From Bradyrhizobiaceae bacterium (GTDB taxonomy: Bacteria; Pseudomonadota; Alphaproteobacteria; Rhizobiales; Aestuariivirgaceae), in contig CANJMQ010000001.1 in assembly GCA_947475225.1 (NCBI GenBank), forward strand, positions 62,001 through 126,000: DNA of 64,000 nucleotides, written 5' to 3'. The notes beneath the pieces were generated by a model that was not told the origin of the DNA, did not search any database, and was given only the letters and a program-made list of their open reading frames with translations. Numbering within the stretch: position 1 is the first letter of the stretch; each line of letters opens with the position of its first letter. The translations under genes were made by a program, and so were the position numbers. Shown here piece after piece: positions 27,853 through 34,687 of the stretch.

Positions 27853-28499
27853 GCGGCTTCTCCCTTGGTGATCGTCTGCATTATGTTGTGTTTCAGTTCC
27901 GTCTTCTCGACCTCACGCTCCCGCCAAGTCTTAGCCATTGCGTATCCAAAGCTGACCAGTGTCGGCACAAGTGTCGATCCGAGATGCCGCAAAGCTGAAG
28001 CCTTCAGGTACCGCTTGCTAACGTCGATGGCTCCCGTCTTCCGCAGTGTCCGAACGGTTCCCTTGTGCAAGCTCCACCGCAACGCTCTTGCACTGGCGAT
28101 GGCGATACTCTCTTGGTTTGGGAACCGCTTGTCGTTGAGCTGGATGTACCAGCCAAGGCACAACAGATCGACAAGCACCTGATCAGTGCCGTCACCTGTC
28201 GCATCCACGAAATCGATGGCAGCGTAGTACCTGTCCAGCATTCCGACCCCGGTGGCGTTCATATCGTCCACGATGGCTTGCTGTTCTTCCTTCATCTTGG
28301 CGAAGTAGGCGTCGATGTCCTTCTTCACTCCCGTCCTGTTCATCTCTTGTCGAACAACATCCGCGAAGGGTCTGACTTCTCGGCGGTCTATCGGCGTCAC
28401 CGTAGGGTGGCCGTGCTTGCTTCTACGGTCTGCATGTGTCCGGCACAGCGTACCGAACAAGGCGTTGGTGCTGCATCCGGCAGCGATACAATGCGTCAT
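27849..28499 (-). CDS. Zn-finger-containing protein of the element, function unknown
   Basis: 216 residues. The N-terminus CIAAGCSTNALFGTLCRTHADRRSKHGHPT has the CxxxxC...C..H pattern found at the head of many phage HNH/recombination endonuclease VII-type proteins, but no HNH nuclease motif follows. The remainder is helical, with a conserved-looking VDATGDGTDQVLVDLLCLGWYIQL stretch and a basic region around LRWSLHKGTVRTLRKTG. A good SD (AAGGA, 8 bases from the ATG) supports the start. First gene of the operon; its stop overlaps the ParB-like ATG. A DNA- or RNA-binding role is likely from the zinc finger, otherwise unassigned. Confidence 0.72.
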   Translation of the reverse strand: MTHCIAAGCSTNALFGTLCRTHADRRSKHGHPTVTPIDRREVRPFADVVRQEMNRTGVKKDIDAYFAKMKEEQQAIVDDMNATGVGMLDRYYAAIDFVDATGDGTDQVLVDLLCLGWYIQLNDKRFPNQESIAIASARALRWSLHKGTVRTLRKTGAIDVSKRYLKASALRHLGSTLVPTLVSFGYAMAKTWREREVEKTELKHNIMQTITKGEAA

Positions 28500-28511
28500 A
28501 TCTAAATCCTT

Positions 28512-28727
28512 CTATGTTTGTGGGCTGACACCTAGCAGGACACAGACGCCCAATAAATCTGTACCCGATGTAGTTACATTAATGAACCGCTGCGACAGGG
28601 CCTCCTTGGGCCTCGCCTCACGGTTCCTGTTCACAATGTCAGTCAGCGGCTGAAACCACGCACCCGTGGCAGGGTCTAAACTCGGCTCAGTTTCAAGTGT
28701 TGTGACCACCAGCGAAAGGGATGGCAC
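28512..28727 (-). CDS. Possible small ORF upstream of the element operon
   Basis: 71 codons from a GTG, in the same orientation and just upstream of the Zn-finger gene (12 bases between). Composition looks protein-like (LVVTTLETEPSLDPATGAWF; IVNRNREARPKEALSQRF) but there is no recognised motif, and no clear SD. It may be a leader protein or a decayed gene; if not coding, this 300-bp gap holds the operon promoter. Confidence 0.25.
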   Translation of the reverse strand: MPSLSLVVTTLETEPSLDPATGAWFQPLTDIVNRNREARPKEALSQRFINVTTSGTDLLGVCVLLGVSPQT

Positions 28728-28796
28728 AACATTGGAACAATAGCAAGTTTCGGACCCTAAGGCTGCGCAGAAGCGACCATATATGTGCCGGAAGCG

Positions 28797-29342
28797 TCAA
28801 GTTTCCTTGGTCTTGAGATACACCGCTTGGCGGCTGATGCCGTACATCTTGCCGATCTCGGTGGCACCCAAGCCTTCAGCCAGCAGGGCCTTGACGGTGG
28901 CAGCGCCGACCTTGGGCTTGCGACCCTTGTATGCCCCGGCGACCTTGGCCTTGGCAATGCCAGCCGCTTGCCGCTCTCTGAGGAAGTTCCTTTCCATCTC
29001 GGCCACCAGCCCAAGTACCGTCATCATGATCTTGCCTTCGATGCCGCCTGTGCTGATGGCGGGGTTGAGTACCCGCAAGGTTGCGCCCTTCTGTTCGATC
29101 TCGAACACCACATTGAGGACATCGCGGGTATCTCGTCCAAGCCTGTCCAGCCGCTGCACGACAAGCTCGTCACCCGGACGGAGGAACTCCAGCACGGTGG
29201 CAAGCTCTGTCCGTCCGTCCCGGCTCTTGCCGCTGATCTTCTCGCCCCTGATGATTGTGCAACCAGCGTCCCGCAGGGCTTGTTCCTGAATGCCGTAGTC
29301 CTGTTGAACCGTGGATACTCTCGCGTAGCCGATGCTTGTCAT
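28797..29342 (-). CDS. Small serine resolvase/invertase
   Basis: 181 residues. Catalytic N-terminal domain starts IGYARVSTVQQD (active Ser), with the LVVQRLDRLGRDTRDVL arginine-rich motif, then an E helix (GKIMMTVLGLVAEMERNFLRERQAAGI) and a C-terminal Hin/resolvase HTH (GLGATEIGKMYGISRQAVYLKTKE). The track start at 29363 is replaced by ATG 29342, which has a perfect AAGGAG 6 bases upstream. It is too short to be the integrase; such enzymes resolve co-integrates or dimers, or invert segments, at sites usually next to their gene. The repeat-rich block directly upstream is the obvious candidate site. Confidence 0.92.
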   Translation of the reverse strand: MTSIGYARVSTVQQDYGIQEQALRDAGCTIIRGEKISGKSRDGRTELATVLEFLRPGDELVVQRLDRLGRDTRDVLNVVFEIEQKGATLRVLNPAISTGGIEGKIMMTVLGLVAEMERNFLRERQAAGIAKAKVAGAYKGRKPKVGAATVKALLAEGLGATEIGKMYGISRQAVYLKTKET

Positions 29343-29579
29343 GTCTGTTCTCCTTGGTGACAAGTTAGCATCTAAAGCTTGCTTGGCGCTCTGTCAAGTA
29401 TTGTCTTATGGACCCTAAATTGTCGTTGAAACCGTCAAGCTGGAACCGACACGTTAGCGAGTACCGTAACTTGTCAGAGGACAGGGCGCTGGCTGCTGTA
29501 CGTCCCTCATCGCTAGCAATCTGGTAGGTTACATTACTGGTATTTCATACAACCTCAAGTACATACCACCGTGGTAGCC

Positions 29580-29612
29580 ACCTACCAGAAACCTGTATCA
29601 GGTGTGGTAGGT
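29580..29612. repeat. Nested inverted repeat, candidate resolvase or control site
   Basis: Outer arms ACCTACCA (29580-29587) and TGGTAGGT (29605-29612), inner arms ACCTG (29591-29595) and CAGGT (29599-29603) around TAT. All arms are perfect. The dyad lies 240 bp upstream of the resolvase start and is not followed by a T-run, so a protein-binding site is more likely than a terminator. Confidence 0.65.
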
Positions 29613-29650
29613 ACCATGTCCCTCAAGCCCACATCAGTTGCCATCAGTGT

Positions 29651-29829
29651 CCCTGCGGTGGCTGTGCGGGCGGCTGGATCAATACCCTGCGGTGGCTGGA
29701 TAGTAAGGGCCTGGAGTAGGCCTGGAGTGCTGGCATCGGCGTTAGCGGACCCGCCCTGCGGTGGCTGGATCAATTCCCTGCGATGGCCGTGATGTCCTCT
29801 TGAGATGAACGGTAGCTGCCCTGCGGTGG
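29651..29829. repeat. Five direct repeats CCCTGCGGTGG(CTG)
   Basis: CCCTGCGGTGGCTG occurs exactly at 29651, 29685 and 29754, as a diverged copy CCCTGCGATGGCCG at 29776, and as CCCTGCGGTGG at 29819. Two copies share a longer flank (GGCTGGATCAAT before the repeat). Spacings are irregular (34, 69, 22, 43 bp). A related TGCGGTGGC occurs immediately before the integrase ATG (31401-31409). Confidence 0.8.
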
Positions 29830-29932
29830 AGTAATCCGTCCGGGGTAGCGGGGGAGTTTGCGCCCTCGTCTATGTATTGATGGCCTTCCAAACTATTGCG
29901 TCAGGAAATCCGGCCCCCGTCTTCTGATGGAT

Positions 29933-31399
29933 CTATTCCTTGGGCCACCTGAACATGCCCGCAGTACTGCCCCCGGTCTTCCAGTGGGCCACGACCTCGC
30001 CCTCATCGAACAGTACCTCCACCCGATCCACCACGCCCTTCAGCGCAGCGTTGGCCGCGACCACATCGAACGGCACCGCAGCAAGCGCATCCACCGCCCG
30101 ATCCATCCTTGCCCTAACCAGTGCCGGGGCGTTGGCTTCGATCTCGTCATCGATTGCATCAAGTTCCTGTTCCATCCTGACCAAGTCAGCGTCCAACTCG
30201 GCCAACGCTTCACGGCCACCACGGCTCTTAAGCCCTTCGCCTATGTGGTCCCTCAGTGCGTCGATCTCTGTCACGATGGATGCCCTGCGGCTGGTGAGTG
30301 CGTCATCATCGGTGAGGTCCATGTCAACCATCGGGTTTAGTCTCCGAACGGCAAGTTCCACATCTCCGTAGCGCACCGCCTCGTACCGACAACCAGCACC
30401 CACACGGGCCTTGCTGCACACAAGGTACACATCGCGCTGGTTCTTCCCAATCCTGACCATCGTGCCACCACAGCGGCCACAGACGCCCACACCGGACAGC
30501 ACATTGCGAAGCACGACAGAGCCGCCGCCCTTGGCCTTATGCGTCCGTGTGGCTTGCCATAGTTCTTCACTGACGATGCGCGGGTAGTAGCCTTCGATTG
30601 GCTCCAGCGGCAGCCTTGTCTTCTTGCCGTTCTCGTTGGTGACCACATCATGCGGCACGTAGGTTCCCCTGACGCTGTCCGAGTTCAGCAGTTTGGTCAC
30701 CACGCCTTTGCCCCACATCTCACCCGTCTTGAGTGTCGGCACCTGTTCCTGATTTAGCATCTTCGCAATGGAGTGCTGACCATGACCATGTGCTGCTAGC
30801 TCAAACACCTTCAGCACCGCGCTGGCCTTGTCTTCGATCACCTCAAACCGATCTTCACTGACCTTTAACCATGTGGGGATGCGCTTGGTCACGATCTTGC
30901 CCGTGGTCCTCGCGTCGATCTTCTTCTTCCCCCACGCCGCCCGCACCCGCAGCGACTTGACCTTGCTCTCGTCGTTCGATCTGATCGTCATCGCTATGAT
31001 CATGAAGATCAAGTACGGCTCCTTGACCAGCCGCTCCTTGCTGTATCGCTGCTGATCCTTCAAGGTCACGACATCGATGTCCATCAGCAGAATGTCTTCC
31101 AGCAAACGCCGTGCCTTCATTGGGTCCATGCGCGTCAGACGATCAAGGTCTTCCATGATCAGTACGCTGCCCTTGTCGATCACGCCGAGCTTCACGGCAT
31201 CGATGAACTCAGCCAACTCGCCCCGGTCAGCGTTGGCACCGTGGAAGCCGCTCACACCCAAGTCATTGAAGCTGACATCCTGCAGGGTGATGCCATGCCT
31301 ATTGCAATACTCCGTCACGCCTTTCTGCTGACGTTCTAGCCCGTGGCCCTTGCGCTGTTCGACAGTGCTTAGGCGGCTGTAGAGATAGCCCTTGGTCAT
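29933..31399 (-). CDS. Large serine recombinase (integrase of the element)
   Basis: About 488 residues from MTKGYLYSRLSTVEQ. Resolvase catalytic domain 1-150 (active Ser in YSRLSTVEQRKGHG; LIMEDLDRLTRMDPMKARR). Recombinase domain ~170-290 (GQHSIAKMLNQEQVPTLKTGEMWGKGVVTKLLNSD). Zinc ribbon ~310-360 (GVCGRCGGTMVRIG ... LVCSKARVGAGCRYE), then a helical, coiled-coil-like C-terminal region. These features define site-specific large serine integrases. The upstream GTG in the track (31423) is less likely. The gene begins about 85 bp inside the right junction and reads inward, the usual place for an integrase. Confidence 0.93.
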   Translation of the reverse strand: MTKGYLYSRLSTVEQRKGHGLERQQKGVTEYCNRHGITLQDVSFNDLGVSGFHGANADRGELAEFIDAVKLGVIDKGSVLIMEDLDRLTRMDPMKARRLLEDILLMDIDVVTLKDQQRYSKERLVKEPYLIFMIIAMTIRSNDESKVKSLRVRAAWGKKKIDARTTGKIVTKRIPTWLKVSEDRFEVIEDKASAVLKVFELAAHGHGQHSIAKMLNQEQVPTLKTGEMWGKGVVTKLLNSDSVRGTYVPHDVVTNENGKKTRLPLEPIEGYYPRIVSEELWQATRTHKAKGGGSVVLRNVLSGVGVCGRCGGTMVRIGKNQRDVYLVCSKARVGAGCRYEAVRYGDVELAVRRLNPMVDMDLTDDDALTSRRASIVTEIDALRDHIGEGLKSRGGREALAELDADLVRMEQELDAIDDEIEANAPALVRARMDRAVDALAAVPFDVVAANAALKGVVDRVEVLFDEGEVVAHWKTGGSTAGMFRWPKE

Positions 31400-31411
31400 T
31401 TGCGGTGGCCC

Positions 31412-31472
31412 CTGTAGCGGCACCCTTGCGGCACCGAACCTTCGCTATAAACGAATACAGGGTCTGGAGCAA
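31412..31472 (-). promoter_or_regulatory. Candidate integrase promoter at right end of the element
   Basis: On the minus strand TTGCTC and TATAGC are separated by 17 bp between the junction and the integrase start, followed by two copies of GGTGCCGC. In this position expression may depend on the excision state, because circularisation would replace the sequence upstream. Confidence 0.35.
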
Positions 31473-32122
31473 TCACACTTGAGGAAGTGGTGACCACCGG
31501 CGGCGGTGACTTCCAGCGCACGTTTTCCGGTTTCCTGCCCCTTGATGTCCCTGAGGTCGGGGAGTTGCTCCGTCTCGGTGGCGATGGCGGGCCTCGGGCG
31601 CGTCAGCACTTGTGTGCCCCGCACGTGATTGATCAACTGGATGAGGTTTTCTGGTGCCAGTATGTCAGCGTCTTCCGCTGCCCATGCGGCTTCCGGTCCG
31701 GAGACCTTGGGACAGATCAGTCCCATGTCTCGTGCATTCGCTGCGATGGCAGCGGGCAGCACGCCGGAAACTCCGATAAGTGCCCCGTCGAGGGCCAGTT
31801 CACCCATGGCCACGTAGCGCGTCAGGAAATCCTGGGCAATGATGCCCAGGGCGGCTAGCACCGCCAGCGTGATCGGAAGATCGAAGTGGCTGCCCTCCTT
31901 TGGCAGGTCGGCTGGCGAGAGGTTGACGACCAGCCGCTTGCCAGGAAGCGCGAGGCCGATGGCATGAAGCGCCGCCCGCACCCGTTCCCGGCTTTCGGCC
32001 ACGGCCTTGTCGCCGAGCCCCACGACGTTGAATGCCACCATGCCGGACAGGAACTGCGCCTGAACATCGACGGGGACTGCCTCGATGCCCTGGAATGCCA
32101 CCGTTGCCGCCCGAGACGTCAT
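31445..32122 (-). pseudogene. comM: comM, 5' fragment (Lon-like N-terminal domain)
   Basis: Native ComM runs from MTSRAATVAFQGIEA (perfect GGAGG SD) through FNVVGLGDKAVAESRERVRAAL, NLSPADLPKEGSHFDLPITLAVL and the DIKGQETGKRALEVTAAGGHHFL segment that leads into Walker A. At that point it enters element DNA and ends 12 codons later (KCDCSRPCIRL). The expressed product would lack the whole ATPase. ComM is a hexameric helicase that promotes branch migration during natural transformation, so this lineage should be impaired in integrating transformed DNA unless the element excises. Last gene of the trpS-to-corC run. Confidence 0.93.
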
Positions 32123-32160
32123 CCACTCACCTCCTGAGCCTGATGTTACAGGAGGTTGTA

Positions 32161-32177
32161 AAATTCGTCAAAAATTT
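32161..32177. repeat. 17-bp dispersed repeat, copy 1
   Basis: AAATTCGTCAAAAATTT lies between corC and comM, and recurs exactly at 41469-41485. Here AATTCGTCA is also mirrored by TGACGAATT at 32189-32197, giving an inverted repeat that runs into the 3' end of corC. Confidence 0.6.
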
Positions 32178-32182
32178 CGTGT

Positions 32183-33205
32183 TCAGTCTGACGAATTGTC
32201 AGCTGTTGGTTCAGAATTCGGCTGGTTGACGTTTTGAGCGTTGATCCGCACTCGCTTCACGCGGCGCGGATCGGAGTCGAGAATCTCGAACTCGAGGCCG
32301 CTTTCGTGGCGGATGATTTCGCCACGCGCCGGAACGCGCCCGGCGATCTTGAAGATAAGGCCTGCGAGCGTATCCGCCTCTTCCTCCTCGTCCTCCGGAA
32401 GAAGGTCTACCGCAAGCAATGCTTCGAGCTTCGCCAAGTCGACACGCCCATCGGCGAGGTAGACGCCTTCTTCCACCGGCTTGACCTCAAGGCCCTCCTC
32501 GGTGTCGTGCTCGTCCGCGATATCGCCGACGATGACTTCGACGAGGTCCTCAATGGAGACGAGACCTTCGGTGCCGCCATATTCATCGATGACGATGGCC
32601 AGATGCGTTCGGCTTGCCTGCATCCGCACCAGCAGATCGGTTGCAGGCATGGAGGGCGGCACGAACAGCACCTCGCGGTTAAGGCCTGCCTGCTTGACGC
32701 TCGTCGACAGGGCAGTGGCCGCGATGTTGAGACCCGGCGGGGGCACCTTTTCGGTCTTCTCCGGCTTTTCGGTCTTCGTTGCCCGGCGTTTGCGCGCACC
32801 GCGCGCCGCCATCCAGCGCAGAAAGTCCTTCACGTGGATCATGCCGGTAATGCCATCCAGCGTTTCGCGATAGACCGGCATTCGCGAATGATTGGCGTCG
32901 ATGAACTTGGCCAGCAGCTCCTGCATGCTGTCCGCTTCGTCCACCGCAACGATATCGACGCGTGGTACCATCACGTCATCGACCCGGAGACCTGAGAACT
33001 CAATGATGTTAAGCATCATCGATTTTGCTTCTTCGCCCACCGTCTCGCCGGGATTCTGGGCTTCGTGGCTTTCGATGGCGCCTTCCAGGCTCTCGCGCAG
33101 GCCAACGTCCCGGTTGCGGCCAAATCGACTTCTCAGGCGCTGCCAGAGGCTCTCCCGGGTCGCTTCGGCGGGCGAGGTGCCGCCTATATTGTCAGGGTCG
33201 CTCAT
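32183..33205 (-). CDS. CorC/TlyC-type CBS-domain protein
   Basis: 340 residues. Two CBS domains (~70-130, IVAVDEADSMQELLAKFIDANHSRMPVYRETLDGITGMIHVKDFL, and ~175-240, THLAIVIDEYGGTEGLVSIEDLVEVIVGDI) are followed by a CorC_HlyC transporter-associated domain (~255-330). No N-terminal DUF21 membrane domain is present, so this is the short soluble CorC form. An Arg/Lys/Glu-rich insert (RKRRATKTEKPEKTEK) separates the CBS pair. Proteins of this type affect Mg/Co efflux in enterics; the location after ybeY is a conserved bacterial arrangement. Overlaps ybeY by 14 bp. Confidence 0.88.
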   Translation of the reverse strand: MSDPDNIGGTSPAEATRESLWQRLRSRFGRNRDVGLRESLEGAIESHEAQNPGETVGEEAKSMMLNIIEFSGLRVDDVMVPRVDIVAVDEADSMQELLAKFIDANHSRMPVYRETLDGITGMIHVKDFLRWMAARGARKRRATKTEKPEKTEKVPPPGLNIAATALSTSVKQAGLNREVLFVPPSMPATDLLVRMQASRTHLAIVIDEYGGTEGLVSIEDLVEVIVGDIADEHDTEEGLEVKPVEEGVYLADGRVDLAKLEALLAVDLLPEDEEEEADTLAGLIFKIAGRVPARGEIIRHESGLEFEILDSDPRRVKRVRINAQNVNQPNSEPTADNSSD

Positions 33206-33665
33206 AGGGATCGGAAATGCCCAGGCCTTTCAGAATGCGCCTCTCGAGCGCTTCCATCTCCTCGGCCTCGTTATCGGTTTCGTGGTCATAGCCCAGAAGA
33301 TGCAATGTGCCGTGGACAATAAGGTGGGTGGTGTGGTCATGCAATGTCTTGCTCTGCTCCAAGGCCTCGCGGGCGATCACACCATGAGCCAGCACGATAT
33401 CACCCAGCGGGCGCGGCTCGCCGTCCGGCACGGGCAAGTCGACGGGCGTCGGGAAGGAAAGGACATTGGTCGGCTTGCCCTTGCCACGCCATTCGGCGTT
33501 GATGGTGGTGATCGAGTCGTCGTCGGTGAAGAGCACGGCAACCTCGCAGTCAGTGCCCGCGATCTCTGCGCCTGCCAGAGCCGCTTCGATGGCGGCATGC
33601 GCAAGTGCGTCGAGGCCGGAAAGCGCCAGCCACGCCTGGTCCTCGACCTCGATGGAAACCGTCAT
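33192..33665 (-). CDS. ybeY: Endoribonuclease YbeY (16S rRNA maturation)
   Basis: 157 residues with the zinc motif HLIVHGTLHLLGYDHETDNEAEEME (HGxLHLxGYDH) near the C-terminus, where three His bind the metal. The FTDDDSITTINAEWRGKGKPTNVLSFP segment is equally characteristic. It acts in 16S rRNA 3' processing and ribosome quality control. Its ATG overlaps the phoH stop by four bases, the widespread phoH-ybeY-corC unit. Confidence 0.95.
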   Translation of the reverse strand: MTVSIEVEDQAWLALSGLDALAHAAIEAALAGAEIAGTDCEVAVLFTDDDSITTINAEWRGKGKPTNVLSFPTPVDLPVPDGEPRPLGDIVLAHGVIAREALEQSKTLHDHTTHLIVHGTLHLLGYDHETDNEAEEMEALERRILKGLGISDPYERP

Positions 33666-34669
33666 TTTTTCGGCTTTGGTGCCTTCTTGTCGTAGGCTGC
33701 AACGATGCGGCCTACCAGCGCATGGCGCACGATGTCGGCATTCTTGAAGCCGACCGAAGCAACGCCCGGGACCCCCTGCAGCACCGCCACCGCGTCCGCG
33801 AGACCCGACGAGATACCGGAGGGCAGGTCGACCTGTGTGGGGTCTCCCGTCACCACCATGCGGCTTCCTTCACCCAGGCGGGTCAGGAACATCTTCATCT
33901 GCTGTGGTGTCGTATTCTGCGCCTCATCGAGGATGATGAAGGCGGAGGACAGTGTGCGGCCGCGCATGAAGGCGAGCGGCGCGATCTCGATCTGGTTCTC
34001 CGCAATGCCCTTTGCGACGAGGCTCGCCGGCATCATGTCATAGAGTGCGTCGTAAAGCGGGCGGAGGTAGGGATCGACTTTCTCCTTCATGTCCCCGGGC
34101 AGGAAGCCCAGGCGTTCGCCGGCTTCGACAGCCGGGCGAGACAGGACGATGCGGTCCACCTCGCCGTTCATCAGCGCTTCCGCCGCGCAGGCGACAGCGA
34201 GATAAGTCTTGCCGGTGCCGGCCGGGCCGACGCCGAAGACCAGTTCATGCTTGCGGATTGCCTCGATATAGGTGCCCTGGGTGAGCGTGCGGGGCATCAC
34301 TAGCTTGCGGCGGGTGCGGATAGCGCCGCCAGGCACATTGGTTTCCTGCGCTTCACGCATTCGAATGGCCCCTTCGACCTCGCCCTTGGTGATGTCGAGA
34401 CCTCGTCTGGCACGGTTGTAGAGCGCCATCAGAACGTCGCGTGCCGCGTTTCGTCCCGAATCAGTGCCGCGAACGGCGAGGCGGTTGCCGCGCGGCGTGA
34501 TGTCGACGCTGAGCCGGTGCTCAAGTACGGCAAGATTCTCATCATGCTCACCACAGAGCAATGATAACAACCGGTTATCGTCAAATGAGAGGGTGAGAAT
34601 ATCCGAGTCTTCTTGCCGGGAGCCGGGGGTGTGGCTGCCGATCTGGGCCGCAGTGACGGGCGGATTCAA
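33662..34669 (-). CDS. PhoH-like ATPase (PhoL)
   Basis: 335 residues. The ATPase core has Walker A FGVGPAGTGKTYLAVACA, the SRPAVEAGERLGFLPGDMKEKVDPYLRPLYDAL block and Walker B AFIILDEAQNTTPQQMKMFLTRLGEGSRMVVTGDPTQVDLP. The N-terminus is KH-like (residues ~40-110). Start codon is TTG, with no alternative ATG before the conserved part. Partner of YbeY in ribosome and RNA metabolism by conserved linkage; possible RNA helicase. 18 bases downstream of miaB. Confidence 0.92.
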   Translation of the reverse strand: MNPPVTAAQIGSHTPGSRQEDSDILTLSFDDNRLLSLLCGEHDENLAVLEHRLSVDITPRGNRLAVRGTDSGRNAARDVLMALYNRARRGLDITKGEVEGAIRMREAQETNVPGGAIRTRRKLVMPRTLTQGTYIEAIRKHELVFGVGPAGTGKTYLAVACAAEALMNGEVDRIVLSRPAVEAGERLGFLPGDMKEKVDPYLRPLYDALYDMMPASLVAKGIAENQIEIAPLAFMRGRTLSSAFIILDEAQNTTPQQMKMFLTRLGEGSRMVVTGDPTQVDLPSGISSGLADAVAVLQGVPGVASVGFKNADIVRHALVGRIVAAYDKKAPKPKK

Positions 34670-34687
34670 GGACTCGATTCTCCGTGT

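Larger units (their letters stand above)
29343..29932. other. Repeat-rich non-coding block between the two recombinase genes
   Basis: 590 bp with no convincing gene. It holds a 33-bp nested inverted repeat (29580-29612), a short palindrome ACCACCGTGGT (29565-29575) and five copies of an 11-14 bp GC-rich direct repeat (29651-29829). It lies upstream of the resolvase gene and downstream of the integrase gene. The two short ORFs called across it simply translate the repeats (IQPPQG on one strand, PCGGWI on the other). Probable resolution/control region. Confidence 0.7.
24164..31483. mobile_element. Serine-recombinase mobile element integrated in comM (about 7.3 kb)
   Basis: The element splits comM between the codons for HHFL and MVGPPG. 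It carries a large serine recombinase whose gene lies against the right junction, a small serine resolvase, a Zn-finger/ParB-like/coiled-coil operon, an autotransporter and a repeat block. The junctions share a short imperfect core: AGAAAGTGAAGAC (24162-24174) and AGGAAGTGGTGAC (31482-31494), 10 of 13 matching, with AAGTG identical. Short degenerate cores are expected for serine integrases. comM is a known target of mobile elements in other bacteria (for example AbaR islands in Acinetobacter, which use Tn7-like transposition). There are no conjugation, replication or phage structural genes, so it is probably mobilised by other means or is a site-specific transposon-like unit. Confidence 0.88.

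Noticed and set aside
29582-29792. Short ORFs on both strands with repeated IQPPQG or PCGGWI peptides
   Set aside because: They are translations of the CCCTGCGGTGG DNA repeats; both strands are open, there is no SD, and no domain is recognisable.
29651-29829. CRISPR-like array
   Set aside because: Repeats are only 11-14 bp, spacing is irregular (22-69 bp), and there are no cas genes.
24164-31483. Prophage or integrative conjugative element
   Set aside because: No capsid, portal, terminase, relaxase, coupling protein or type IV secretion genes are present; only recombinases, a small operon and an autotransporter.
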